Positions 32,704 to 41,496 of a stretch of DNA of 64,000 bases are shown here, one piece after another. The notes beneath the pieces were generated by a model. That model was not told where the DNA came from and did not search any database. It was given only the letters and a program-made list of their open reading frames with translations. The translations under genes and the position numbers were made by a program. This DNA comes from Candidatus Hydrothermarchaeum profundi (GTDB taxonomy: Archaea; Hydrothermarchaeota; Hydrothermarchaeia; Hydrothermarchaeales; Hydrothermarchaeaceae): positions 1,580,989 to 1,644,988 of the forward strand of contig MTMF02000009.1 of NCBI GenBank assembly GCA_002011125.2, read 5' to 3'. Within the stretch, counting starts at the first letter, position 1. Every line of letters begins with the position of its first letter.

Positions 32704-33024
32704 TTATAGATAATTTCTTAATTTCTCTATGAAATAAGATTTTGGAACCGCGCCAATAATCCTCTCAACAGGCTTCCCATCTTTAAATATTAGTACAGTA
32801 GGAACGCTCATAATCTGATATTTAAGTGCAACACTCGGATTTTCATCGACATTGATTTTAGCACAGACTAGCTTGCTGTCATATTCTTTCGCTAATTCTT
32901 CTATTACGGGAGCCACCATTTTACAGGGATAGCACCAATCTGCCCAGAAATCCACCAAAATTAGAGGGTATTTATTAACCTTTTCATTAAAATCGTCATC
33001 CTTTAGAGTGATTATCTCGCCCAT
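32704..33024 (-). CDS. Thioredoxin
   Basis: The ATG at 33024 is preceded by GGAAGG at a normal distance. The 106-residue protein has the thioredoxin fold with active site WCYPCK about residue 30 and the cis-proline SVPTVLIF about residue 73. The CYPC dipeptide is less common than CGPC and should shift the redox potential. It is cytoplasmic (no signal peptide). It lies 30 nt downstream of the flavin-reductase-like gene on the same strand, so the two may be cotranscribed. Confidence 0.93.
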   Translation of the reverse strand: MGEIITLKDDDFNEKVNKYPLILVDFWADWCYPCKMVAPVIEELAKEYDSKLVCAKINVDENPSVALKYQIMSVPTVLIFKDGKPVERIIGAVPKSYFIEKLRNYL

Positions 33025-33063
33025 TTTAACCAACCTTCCATTAATAGTGGTGCTTTATATACT

Positions 33064-33606
33064 TTATGCCCTTTCGAACTTGGAGACCGTTAGAGGCGTA
33101 GAAAAATATTCACCACTAATATGACAGAGAGGTTTTGCTTTTTCAAGGAGGACTACTTTGTCGAAAACCTCGCTCTTGACCTCAGCTTCTATTATCTCTC
33201 CAGCTATAAGCACGTGATCCCCTAATACTGCGGAGTGGATCATTTTACACTCAAGCCAAGCGAAGGCTTCCTTTATTCTGGGCGGCCTAATTTTTCTAGA
33301 AGGTTCTTCAGTTAAATTCGCTTCTTTAATCTCGCTGACACCATATGGATAGTCCTTTTCTAAAATCTTCATCAAAGGCCCGAATTCTTCGCCAATAATG
33401 TTAACCACGAATTCTTTGTTTTCTTTTATATTTCGCCATGTATCATGTTTTGGATTTGAAAATATTGCTATTATCGGAGGCGAGAAGCTTACTGGAGAAT
33501 TAAAACTAAATGGCGCGGCATTTGACACGCCCTCTTTCGAAATAGTTGAAACTACGATCACCGGCCTAATTAAAAGTTTCATAAAATCTTTAGGCTTTAA
33601 CCTCAT
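33064..33606 (-). CDS. Flavin reductase-like FMN-binding protein
   Basis: This 180-residue protein has the split-barrel FMN-binding fold of the flavin reductase/DIM6-NTAB group: a VVSTISKEGVSNAAPFSFNSPVSFSPPIIAIF strand pair near the N-terminus and an AFAWLECKM region later. Archaeal members bind FMN and mediate electron transfer or act on unknown flavin substrates. It overlaps the membrane-protein gene by 4 nt (33603-33606) and probably shares a transcript with it and with thioredoxin. Confidence 0.88.
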   Translation of the reverse strand: MRLKPKDFMKLLIRPVIVVSTISKEGVSNAAPFSFNSPVSFSPPIIAIFSNPKHDTWRNIKENKEFVVNIIGEEFGPLMKILEKDYPYGVSEIKEANLTEEPSRKIRPPRIKEAFAWLECKMIHSAVLGDHVLIAGEIIEAEVKSEVFDKVVLLEKAKPLCHISGEYFSTPLTVSKFERA

Positions 33607-34436
33607 TGCCTATCACCCTCCAGCATCATATAGGTTTTAACTATTTCTAAGTATGGTGCAATAAATAAACCAATTATTATAATTGCAATGTTTTGAAATC
33701 CCCGTAGTAAAAAAAATAATAATTCGTTAACATGCGCGAAGAATAGTGCTGGCAATGAAAAAAGAAGGGATAAAAAACTTGTAAGTAAGGTGGTGCCCAA
33801 TACAAGTAATATGTAAAGCATGACCTCTATCTTGTATACTCTTACGAATTTTATGCTTTCTATGAAACCATCTATAATTCCGGCCTTCTTAACTGCTATC
33901 GCCTGGGGAGTAAAAAATGTTAGAAAATAAATCAATACCATTAATATGCCGAAAAATAGAAGCAGAAATATTGAAATTGTAATATCCCCAAATACTAAAG
34001 GAATAACGGCTGTTGAGAGAATCGCTATGGAAAAAGTTCCGATAATCAACATATATAATAGGATATCCAATCCATATTTTTTTATCCCCTCAAGTCCATC
34101 AGAGAGGGAAACTCTCTTTCCTTCATAACCAGTTATCGCCATCTCTATAATAGCCGCTCTTGCAAATGCGTTAAAGACTAAGAATATCAAAACCATTGAA
34201 AAAACGCTGAATAAAAAGAACGCAAAAAGATAAAAAGGCGTACTACTTTGAATAAAAGTCACCATAGACCCTATATCAAAGGGCTGAAGCGAGATCCCCA
34301 CAATTATAACTAAAAGTATGGCGAAAAATATTAGAACGAAAATGTCAGCGAGATATTCAAGTACATGCGGGACTACAAATTTAAGATTTTTCTTATAAAG
34401 GGAAAAAGATGAAGAGAGGATGCCCCGCATATCCAT
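33603..34436 (-). CDS. Archaeal membrane protein, six predicted spans
   Basis: This 277-residue protein has about six hydrophobic segments arranged as three pairs and an amphipathic N-terminus (SSSFSLYKKNLKFVVP) typical of the archaeal DUF4013/DUF7847-like group. Function is unknown for the family. It starts directly after the eL13 gene stop (34437) and overlaps the flavin-reductase gene, so it is part of an eL13-membrane protein-flavoprotein-thioredoxin run. Confidence 0.7.
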   Translation of the reverse strand: MDMRGILSSSFSLYKKNLKFVVPHVLEYLADIFVLIFFAILLVIIVGISLQPFDIGSMVTFIQSSTPFYLFAFFLFSVFSMVLIFLVFNAFARAAIIEMAITGYEGKRVSLSDGLEGIKKYGLDILLYMLIIGTFSIAILSTAVIPLVFGDITISIFLLLFFGILMVLIYFLTFFTPQAIAVKKAGIIDGFIESIKFVRVYKIEVMLYILLVLGTTLLTSFLSLLFSLPALFFAHVNELLFFLLRGFQNIAIIIIGLFIAPYLEIVKTYMMLEGDRQ

Positions 34437-34838
34437 TTAAATCACTTTTTTTGCCTCGGATATATACCTCTCAACGATTTTTTTGGAAAGTCCGGTTTTC
34501 TTTGAAATCTTTTCTGGGTCTTCATCTACTAAAGCATTAGCGGAGGTTATACCCGCCTTTTCTAATTTTTTAATAGTTTTCTGACCTATACCTTTAACCT
34601 CTATAAGAGGCACTAATTTCTTCGGGGGTTTCTTTTTTTCCTTAGCTTTTTCGGTTATATGCCATTTCTTCAATTCTTCGAGTTCTTTAACATTAGATTC
34701 ATGCAAGCTCTTTCTCCTCCTGTCAATCCTGAAACCCATCGATCTAGCTTCTTCGATCGTAAGACCTGCCTCCAACACCTCACGGATGCTGTATCCTCTT
34801 CCTTTTCTAAAGCCTCCTTTCTTTTTTACTCTGACCAT
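34437..34838 (-). CDS. rpl13e: Ribosomal protein eL13 fused to a helix-hairpin-helix domain
   Basis: Residues 1-65 match archaeal eL13: a basic start (VRVKKKGGFRKGRGYS), then REVLEAGLTIEEARSMGFRIDRRRKSLHESNVKEL. After a lysine/proline linker, residues 80-133 form a helix-hairpin-helix domain (IEVKGIGQKTIKKLEKAGI, then a second GLSKKIVERYI hairpin). Crenarchaeal eL13 ends near 75-80 residues, so the C-terminal domain is an addition that may contact rRNA. eL13 is usually lacking in Euryarchaeota, so this gene is a useful lineage marker. Confidence 0.85.
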   Translation of the reverse strand: MVRVKKKGGFRKGRGYSIREVLEAGLTIEEARSMGFRIDRRRKSLHESNVKELEELKKWHITEKAKEKKKPPKKLVPLIEVKGIGQKTIKKLEKAGITSANALVDEDPEKISKKTGLSKKIVERYISEAKKVI

Positions 34839-34947
34839 TACAACTCACCACTTCGACTTATATTGTATGAATTTAAATTCTTTATGCTACAGCTTAGGGC
34901 ATACATAAGGCGAAAATTTTAAAAAGAATTATTTACATTCTGAATTC

Positions 34948-35145
34948 ATGGTCCCAAATAATCTCAGCTCAGATCACACATATATTTTAAGATTACTTGA
35001 ACATGGCGCTATGGATGCTGGAACTCTCAGAAGAGCAAGCTTTGCACCGAAGTCAAAAGTCCAAAAGATCCTCGAAGATCTTGTTAAAATGAATCTAATT
35101 GAGAGACAGTGGGACGGTAAAAGCTTTACCTATAGAAAAATCTAA
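34948..35145 (+). CDS. Small winged-helix protein
   Basis: This 65-residue protein is a single winged helix: LRLLEHGAMDAGTLRRASFAPKSKVQKILEDLVKMNLIERQ resembles MarR/ArsR-type recognition, ending in a short wing (GKSFTYRKI). It has no effector domain. A TATA-like AATTTTAAAA at 34916-34925, about 28 nt before the ATG, and no ribosome-binding site suggest a leaderless mRNA. It is divergent from eL13 and convergent with purM. Confidence 0.75.
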   Translation: MVPNNLSSDHTYILRLLEHGAMDAGTLRRASFAPKSKVQKILEDLVKMNLIERQWDGKSFTYRKI

Positions 35146-35148
35146 GCT

Positions 35149-36180
35149 TCAATATTTTAATATAAAGTCTTTACCCTTTATTCTAACACCAGGACCCTCG
35201 TCCACAGAACCTATTTTATAGGCTCTAGTGCCATATTTCTCGCAAATACCAATCACTTCATCTACATCATCAGTAGAAGTTACAATACAGAACCCTACGC
35301 CCATATTAAAGGTTCTGTACATCTCCTTATCTGTTACATTTCCAATCTTTTGAATAATCCTGAAAACTTTAGGAGGCTGTGGAAGAGAATCCAAAAAAAA
35401 ACCATACTTAGTCAATCTAGTAAGATTTCCAAGCCCCCCACCTGTTATGTTCGCTAAACCTTTTACGTTTACTATTTTTATTGCTTCTAATACTTCCTTC
35501 ACATATATCTTAGTCGGCTCTAATAGCTCTTCACCAACTGTTCTATCCCCAAGCCGATCATCTATATCATATTTACTTAACAAAACTTTTCTCGCCAACG
35601 TTAACCCATTGCTATGGATGCCAGAGCTTTCTAAACCGATAACAACATCTCCAGGACAGATATTTTCGCCATTGATAACCTTATCTGTTTCCACCAAACC
35701 TATTATGAATCCTCCTAAGTCGAGGCCTGTTATTATTTCTGGAAGCGTAGCTAACTCTCCTCCAGAGATGGAGATGCCTGCCTTCTTAGCGCCGAGAGCT
35801 AATCCTTTCGCGATTTCAGTAGCAATCTCTGGCTCTGGCCTTTCCATCGCGAGGTAATCAACAAGCGTTAGCGGCTCTGCACCAAGGCAGATTACATCAT
35901 TTGCGTTCATAGCGATTAAGTCAATACCGATCGTATCATATTTCTTAAGCATCTGTGCTACAAGGATTTTAGATCCTACGCCGTCGGCACTGATAGCAAG
36001 CGCTTGCGTGTTATTTATTTTAATTAAACCGGCAAAATGACCTTCAATGGGTATACTTTCCCCGATTTTTCCCTTCCTAATCCGCGTGGTCTCTTTAAGC
36101 TTTGAAACTATAGCCTTAATAGCTAAATTCTCAAGATCTATGTCCACCCCTGCCTTCGAATACGTCATTCCAGCATCCAT
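35149..36180 (-). CDS. purM: Phosphoribosylformylglycinamidine cyclo-ligase
   Basis: This 343-residue PurM catalyses the fifth step of purine synthesis, closing FGAM to AIR with ATP. Family blocks are TYSKAGVDIDLEN at the start, then the ISADGVGSKILVAQ metal/ATP region, MNANDVICLGAEPLTLVDYLA, GGELATLPE and ITGGGLGNLTRL. A TATA box (36207-36216) lies about 27 nt from the ATG at 36180 with no room for a leader, so the mRNA is probably leaderless. An internal ATG four codons later gives the shorter canonical start. Confidence 0.95.
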   Translation of the reverse strand: MDAGMTYSKAGVDIDLENLAIKAIVSKLKETTRIRKGKIGESIPIEGHFAGLIKINNTQALAISADGVGSKILVAQMLKKYDTIGIDLIAMNANDVICLGAEPLTLVDYLAMERPEPEIATEIAKGLALGAKKAGISISGGELATLPEIITGLDLGGFIIGLVETDKVINGENICPGDVVIGLESSGIHSNGLTLARKVLLSKYDIDDRLGDRTVGEELLEPTKIYVKEVLEAIKIVNVKGLANITGGGLGNLTRLTKYGFFLDSLPQPPKVFRIIQKIGNVTDKEMYRTFNMGVGFCIVTSTDDVDEVIGICEKYGTRAYKIGSVDEGPGVRIKGKDFILKY

Positions 36181-36206
36181 GAAACATTAATTGCTAGAAT
36201 GCTTAT

Positions 36207-36216
36207 ATAAATCCTT
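36207..36216 (-). promoter_or_regulatory. TATA box of leaderless purM
   Basis: The minus strand reads TTTATATAAG centred about 31 nt before the purM ATG, with a purine-rich stretch (AAAAAGGA) just upstream as BRE. The predicted start coincides with the ATG. Confidence 0.55.
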
Positions 36217-36222
36217 TTTGAA

Positions 36223-38136
36223 TTACTTAACCCGGATAACATCAAGATTCCTAGGCGCTCTACTCTCTGCCTTGAAGATCCTGTGAAAAGCAGATGCAAG
36301 CTCTGTACACTTTGATTCTTCTCCATGACAGGTGATTATTCTTTCAGGCTTCGGATTTATCCGCCTTATATAACTTATAAGTTGACCCCTATCACTATGC
36401 CCAGAAAAACCTTCAATAGTGTGTACATCCATATTTATGTTAACCACCTTAGTCTTACCGTCTTCATTCATGCGTATTTCTTTCCATCCCTTTTGTATTC
36501 TTCGACCCATACTCCCCTCTGCTTGGTATCCCACGAAAATCAGGCTATTTTTCTCATCCTCAGCTAAACTTTTGAAATACTCTATTACGGGCCCACCCGC
36601 CAACATACCTGATGTTGAGATAACTATACTTGGGTCGCCATCTATTACCTCTTTTCTCATCGCAGGCCCATTTACTTTTTTAAAATATTCGGCCAAAAAA
36701 GGATTCTTTCCTCTATGGAATATCTGGTTTCTTAATTCTTTATTTAGATACTCAGGATAAGTAGTATGTATACCCGTGGCTTCCCAAATCATGCCATCAA
36801 GATATACCGGTGCTTCAGTTACTGCTCCTTTGCTCATATAGTCCTCTAGAGCTACCATAAGTTCCTGCGCTCTTCCCACCGAGAACGCTGGAACCAGTAC
36901 CTTGCCCCCTCTTTTTAGGGTTTCGTCGATAACTTTCATTAATTCTTTTTCTGCGCTCTTCCTTGAAGGTTGAGTATCTTTTTTGCTTCCATAAGTGCTT
37001 TCCACTATAAGGGTTTCAAGTCTGGGGAACCTTGGATTCGCAGGCTCTAAAAGCCGTGACCTCTCAAACTTTAAATCACCGGTATACGCTAGGTTATACA
37101 ATCCGTCCCCTATATGAAAATGCGCTATCGATGAGCCTAAGATATGACCTGCGTTATGAAGGGTTAATTTTATATCAGGCGAAATATCAGTTACCTCACC
37201 ATACTCTAGGGGTATAACGTATTTAACCATCTCTTTAATGAATTTTCTAGGGTAAGGGAGATCTTTTCCTTCTCTTTCAACCACATCTAAATAATCCCAA
37301 TGAAGTAAAAACATTAAATCCCGGGTGGGGGGGGTACAGTATACAGGCCCCTTATACCCCATATAGTATAGATAAGGCACAAAACCGCAATGATCCAAGT
37401 GCGCATGAGTTACTATAACTGCATCAAGCTCCTGTAAATTAAATTCCGGTACGCTCAAGAAAGGGAATGCACTTCCATTATCGCTGGCAGCGACATTAAC
37501 ACCGCAATCAATCAGCACTCTGCTCTCCTGCGTTTGAAGAAAAATTGATGTCCTGCCTACTTCCCTAAATCCCCCGAGAGCCCCGAGCCTAATCCACTGA
37601 ACCCCCCTATCTAGAGGCGTTCTATGGATTCTTTTACCCATACTTCTGAGGATTTCCTTGCGCTCATCACTTGATTTAAGCAAGAGGTGCCTAATGCTTT
37701 TAACTATCTTAGAGGGTATGGGGGGTGTTCTCCTAACACTTGGCGTCCAGCCGACCGCCATTTTAATTTCATTAAGTGTTACTCCTCCTTTCCCTATAAC
37801 TAACCCGGGCTTTACTGCCTCAATTAGTGCTTCACCAAAATTAGGGTCAAACTCTATATTCGTTATGCCTGCATCTTCCGGCACTATACTTTTGATCTTT
37901 TCAATAGCTTTTTCAGGTTCCTCTAACACGGACGGATCTGGTCTAATGACTATCCTCTTTCTTATTACCCTAGCAAGCTCTTTAACTATTTCTCCATTTT
38001 CTGCTAACACGGAAGGATTTTTTGAATAAAGTACAATCTCCGGACCCTCAAAGTCGACCTTGGTCATTAACGAAGCCGGGGGTACCGTATCCTTTATTAC
38101 CTTTTTTATTTCATTGAGACTTTCTTCAACTGCCAT
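36223..38136 (-). CDS. aCPSF1/FttA transcription-termination ribonuclease
   Basis: The ATG at 38136 has AGGGG 8 nt upstream, while the longer TTG reading is rejected. The 637-residue protein has two N-terminal KH domains (about 1-145), a metallo-beta-lactamase core with HAHLDHCG (zinc ligands) and a beta-CASP domain ending in the SGHSDRGQL and CHGEE motifs. This universal archaeal protein cleaves RNA at U-rich sites and terminates transcription, travelling with RNA polymerase. It is the first gene of its own transcript, 17 nt after the proteasome gene on the same strand. Confidence 0.95.
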   Translation of the reverse strand: MAVEESLNEIKKVIKDTVPPASLMTKVDFEGPEIVLYSKNPSVLAENGEIVKELARVIRKRIVIRPDPSVLEEPEKAIEKIKSIVPEDAGITNIEFDPNFGEALIEAVKPGLVIGKGGVTLNEIKMAVGWTPSVRRTPPIPSKIVKSIRHLLLKSSDERKEILRSMGKRIHRTPLDRGVQWIRLGALGGFREVGRTSIFLQTQESRVLIDCGVNVAASDNGSAFPFLSVPEFNLQELDAVIVTHAHLDHCGFVPYLYYMGYKGPVYCTPPTRDLMFLLHWDYLDVVEREGKDLPYPRKFIKEMVKYVIPLEYGEVTDISPDIKLTLHNAGHILGSSIAHFHIGDGLYNLAYTGDLKFERSRLLEPANPRFPRLETLIVESTYGSKKDTQPSRKSAEKELMKVIDETLKRGGKVLVPAFSVGRAQELMVALEDYMSKGAVTEAPVYLDGMIWEATGIHTTYPEYLNKELRNQIFHRGKNPFLAEYFKKVNGPAMRKEVIDGDPSIVISTSGMLAGGPVIEYFKSLAEDEKNSLIFVGYQAEGSMGRRIQKGWKEIRMNEDGKTKVVNINMDVHTIEGFSGHSDRGQLISYIRRINPKPERIITCHGEESKCTELASAFHRIFKAESRAPRNLDVIRVK

Positions 38137-38168
38137 CTGTGGGCCCCTCAAAAACTAGTAAAAGGGGA

Positions 38169-38807
38169 TTAAAGAGTCTTAATTAGCTCCTCTACTTCTT
38201 TTTCAGATAGTTTTTCAAAACCTTTCTTTGTAATTTTAACCACGTCAATCCCATTACCTGTCATTACATCCCTTTCCGTAGCAACTTTTATGGCTCTAAC
38301 TGCCAGCTTAATTCCTTCATCGACAGAGAGATCCTCTTTAAAGCTATCTTCTAGCAATCCCAGAGCCATCGGCGATCCAGAACCAGTAGCGAACATCTTG
38401 TCTTTAATAGCGCTTCCCAGGGGGTCAATCGAATAAAGACTAGCGCCTTCCTTATCATAACCGCCTAATATGAGTTGTACAATCATAGGGAAATACCTAT
38501 TTGAAAAAAGTATATTTCCTAGGAGCGTAGCTGCGGCTTTTACACTCATTTCCTCTCCCTTCCTCATTCTGAAAAGTTTAGCCTCAGCTTGCATCCATCT
38601 AATTAGAGCTTGGGCGTCAGCTACAGATCCAGCAACTGTTGCGCCTATATGCTTGTCTACCATGAAGCTCTTATGAACTATCTTATGGGCTACTAGTGTC
38701 CCCATTGTTGCCCTCTTATCCGAAGCAAACACAACTCCGTCTTTGCAAACGAGTCCTACTGTTGTTGTTCCTTTCATGTATTCTTTTACTTTTTCAAGAG
38801 TTTCCAT
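38169..38807 (-). CDS. psmB: Proteasome beta subunit
   Basis: This 212-residue beta subunit has a 13-residue propeptide ending MKG, to be cleaved before T14 (the catalytic N-terminal threonine, TTTVGLVCKDGVVFASDKRATMG-type start). The catalytic lysine lies in DKRATMG, and the GSGSPMA loop follows. It forms the inner rings of the 20S core that degrades proteins in the cytoplasm. GGAGG precedes the ATG by about 9 nt. The alpha subunit is not in this window. Confidence 0.95.
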   Translation of the reverse strand: METLEKVKEYMKGTTTVGLVCKDGVVFASDKRATMGTLVAHKIVHKSFMVDKHIGATVAGSVADAQALIRWMQAEAKLFRMRKGEEMSVKAAATLLGNILFSNRYFPMIVQLILGGYDKEGASLYSIDPLGSAIKDKMFATGSGSPMALGLLEDSFKEDLSVDEGIKLAVRAIKVATERDVMTGNGIDVVKITKKGFEKLSEKEVEELIKTL

Positions 38808-38891
38808 TTCCTAACGCCTCCGAAAAAGAGTAAAATTAGTTGGAAGTCTCTTTCCCTACTCCTATATATAAAGGTTTTGCCATGTAAAAGC

Positions 38892-39662
38892 TTATTTAGA
38901 ACTAAGATACGGAGGGATGACTGCTTTCTTAATTTTATCGCATATAGTGTCAGCGAGGGGCTTTAGATTAATCACATCGTATTGGTTATATCTCACAAGT
39001 AAGTCAAGGGAATCTCTATCCCTATATTTCTCCCATCTTTTCCATAAACGGACTGCCTCATATCCGTCTATTGTACATATATCCTCTTCTCTAGAAATTC
39101 CAAGATCTCTCTCTATCTTTTTTAATCCGCCCTTTAAACCTACTCTCCTACCTGCGAAACATAGATCAAGATGCGGTATACCGAATTTAATAGAAGGAAA
39201 AGATCTGGATATAAAGGGGAGGTCAAAGGCAGAGCCATAAAAGGTTATAACCATAAGATACTTTGAAAGTTCTCTTTTCAAATTTTCTTCTGTTAAATTA
39301 ATCCCGTTAACAAAGGTCTTGGTATTCTTTCCATTATAGATACTGAGGACAGTTATTTTATGGTCTTTTCCTAAACCTGTAGTTTCTATATCAAGAAAAC
39401 AAGCCTTTCGTCCTAATTCATCGTATAACCTCCAATGCTCACTGCGAGGAAGCCTATAGCAAAAATAGTGGGGAATCTCTTTTTCTAAATGAAATAACGC
39501 CAATTCCAGCTCCTTATCATGTTTCTTTTTAACATCAACAGAAAGCCCATCTATCCTGTTCTGTGAAATAAAGTCGTCCCAAGTAAAGATTCCCTGACCC
39601 CATATCTTCCTTTCTTTTAAATATCCAACATTATCTAGAAGGATAAAACTATTTTTAATCAT
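38892..39662 (-). CDS. RNase H-like 3'-5' exonuclease domain protein (YprB-type)
   Basis: The 256-residue reading from the ATG at 39662 has the DEDD exonuclease motifs in order: FLDIETTGLG (Exo I), FYGSAFDLPF (Exo II) and RYNQYDVINL (Exo III). It matches YprB-like ribonuclease-H proteins. The conserved catalytic acids suggest an active nuclease on DNA or RNA ends, with unknown natural target. A TTG start 15 nt upstream is possible. It stands alone, upstream of the proteasome gene by 84 nt. Confidence 0.85.
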   Translation of the reverse strand: MIKNSFILLDNVGYLKERKIWGQGIFTWDDFISQNRIDGLSVDVKKKHDKELELALFHLEKEIPHYFCYRLPRSEHWRLYDELGRKACFLDIETTGLGKDHKITVLSIYNGKNTKTFVNGINLTEENLKRELSKYLMVITFYGSAFDLPFISRSFPSIKFGIPHLDLCFAGRRVGLKGGLKKIERDLGISREEDICTIDGYEAVRLWKRWEKYRDRDSLDLLVRYNQYDVINLKPLADTICDKIKKAVIPPYLSSK

Positions 39663-39819
39663 TCTATTTCTACTCAATGGTTTTTTCTAATTACCTTAGA
39701 GATAGGGAATAAGAAGTTGGTATTTATAGTTAGACAATAATTCGACTTACTCATACATAACTAGGAAGAAGCCTTTCACATTTTTATTTTAAGTGGTAGA
39801 GCTCCGAAAAAGTGGAAAA

Positions 39820-39829
39820 TATTTATAGG
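39820..39829 (+). promoter_or_regulatory. TATA box of the small heat shock gene
   Basis: ATATTTATAG with an upstream purine-rich BRE-like GTGGAAAA precedes the hsp20 gene by about 40 nt, predicting a start near 39848 and a short leader with GGAGGG. Confidence 0.5.
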
Positions 39830-39864
39830 GCCTTAAATTCAAATAAAGTAGGAGGGTGGTCATT

Positions 39865-40320
39865 ATGCCATGGTGGGATCCATACGATGAAATAAAGGAG
39901 TTAGAGAGGAGGATGAATAGAATTTTTCGGGAATTTTGGAGTAAAGGTCCTAAAATGCTAGCTCCTAGCGGAGCTATTGAACCATACATGGAAGGTGTAG
40001 CTGAACCTCTCACCGATATACGGGAAACGGATAAAGAAGTAATAATAAAAGCCGATATCCCAGGAGTGGATAAAGCAGATATCAATATAAATGCTACCGA
40101 GGACAGTATAGAGATAAGCGCCGAGGCACAGAAGGAGATCGAGGAAGAAAAAGAAGGATACCATAGGAAAGAAAGGCGGTATAAAAAATTCTATAGGAGT
40201 TTCTCTCTTCCAGCCCCTGTAAATCCAGAAAAAGCTAAAGCTAAGTATAAGAACGGCGTACTCGAGATAAGACTTCCAAAAATTGAAACGAAAAAAGGCA
40301 AGAAAATACAGATCGAATGA
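39865..40320 (+). CDS. hsp20: Small heat shock protein Hsp20
   Basis: The ATG at 39865 follows GGAGGG by about 8 nt, so the GTG nine bases earlier is rejected. The 151-residue protein has a variable N-terminus with PWWDPYDEIKELERRMNRIF and an alpha-crystallin domain (about 50-135, with IKADIPGVDKADI and the GVLEIRLPK signature) plus a C-terminal IEI-like tail. It forms oligomers that hold unfolding proteins. It is divergent from the nuclease gene. Confidence 0.95.
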   Translation: MPWWDPYDEIKELERRMNRIFREFWSKGPKMLAPSGAIEPYMEGVAEPLTDIRETDKEVIIKADIPGVDKADININATEDSIEISAEAQKEIEEEKEGYHRKERRYKKFYRSFSLPAPVNPEKAKAKYKNGVLEIRLPKIETKKGKKIQIE

Positions 40321-40352
40321 GCTTAATAAAAGCTTTTCACCATCTACGAATG

Positions 40353-40361
40353 CTTTAAATA
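40353..40361 (+). promoter_or_regulatory. TATA box of leaderless hisC
   Basis: CTTTAAATA lies about 27 nt before the hisC ATG with no ribosome-binding site between, so transcription should begin at or next to the start codon. Confidence 0.55.
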
Positions 40362-40383
40362 CACTTTACAGCAATCTGCATTC

Positions 40384-41481
40384 ATGCCCTATAAGATTAA
40401 TCCTAGCGTAAAGGAAATTCCCAGGTATATACCCGGTAAAAGTAAAGAAGAGATAGCCGAAGAATATGGGCTCAAAATCGAAGATATAATAAAGCTAGCT
40501 TCTAATGAGAATCCACTAGGCCCCCCTCCTCTAGCCATTAAAGCTTTAACAGAAAGCATTTGGGAAGTAGCTACTTACCCTGAAGAGGATGCTGGAGAGC
40601 TAAGATCAGAGATAGCAAGATACCTAGGACTTAAAAAGGAGAATATAATAGCAGGCAATGGCTCAGATGAAATCTTAGACTTGGTAACTAAAATCTTTTT
40701 AGAAAAAGGAGATCAAGCTATTATCCCAGTCCCTACTTTCTCTATGTACGCTAGTCTTGTGAAGATATATTCGGGACAGCCCATTTTCGTTCAATTAGAT
40801 AAGAACTTTAACTTCAATACTGAGAAAATAGTAGAAAGCATCTCTGAAAAGACAAAGCTGATTTTTATATGCTCACCGAATAACCCGACTGGCACTAAGA
40901 TACCAGATGAGGGATTACTCAGGATTTTAGAGGAGGATGTGATCGTTATACTTGACGAGGCATATGTAGAGTTTTCTGACATCTCGAATATTGATAAGAT
41001 AAAGGAATATGAAAACCTTATAGTATGCAGGACATTCTCGAAGGCTTTTGGATTAGCAGGATTAAGGGTGGGATATGGAGTAGCTCCTAAGCAGATTATA
41101 GATTTGATGCTGAGGATTAAGACTCCTTTTAGTGTCAATCTTTTAGCTCAGAAGGCAGCGATAGCCTCACTAAAGGATAAAAAACATCTCGAAAATACAA
41201 TTAGGTTAATAAAGGAACAGAGAAAGTTCCTAATATCTAACCTATCCAAAATTCCAAAAATAAAAGTTTATCCCTCATATGGAAACTTTGTTTTAGTGGA
41301 CGTTAAAGAAACAGGTAAAAACTCTAAAAAGGTAGCCGATGCATTACTTAAGAGAGGGATTATTATAAGGGACTGTTCTTCTTTCTACGGCATGGATGAC
41401 CACCATATTAGGGTGAGCATAGGAAAGCCAGAGGAGAATAAGAAGTTCTTAGAGGCCTTGAAGGAGGTTATAAGCACATAA
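40384..41481 (+). CDS. hisC: Histidinol-phosphate aminotransferase
   Basis: This 365-residue fold-type I PLP enzyme shows LASNENPLGPPP at the start, GNGSDEILDL, SPNNPTGT and ILDEAYVEF for the cofactor site, and the Schiff-base lysine in RTFSKAFGLAGLRVGYG about residue 223. It transaminates imidazole acetol phosphate to histidinol phosphate, and related enzymes also act on aromatic amino acids. No other his gene is near. The mRNA is probably leaderless. Confidence 0.93.
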   Translation: MPYKINPSVKEIPRYIPGKSKEEIAEEYGLKIEDIIKLASNENPLGPPPLAIKALTESIWEVATYPEEDAGELRSEIARYLGLKKENIIAGNGSDEILDLVTKIFLEKGDQAIIPVPTFSMYASLVKIYSGQPIFVQLDKNFNFNTEKIVESISEKTKLIFICSPNNPTGTKIPDEGLLRILEEDVIVILDEAYVEFSDISNIDKIKEYENLIVCRTFSKAFGLAGLRVGYGVAPKQIIDLMLRIKTPFSVNLLAQKAAIASLKDKKHLENTIRLIKEQRKFLISNLSKIPKIKVYPSYGNFVLVDVKETGKNSKKVADALLKRGIIIRDCSSFYGMDDHHIRVSIGKPEENKKFLEALKEVIST

Positions 41482-41496
41482 GATAGTCACAAACTT

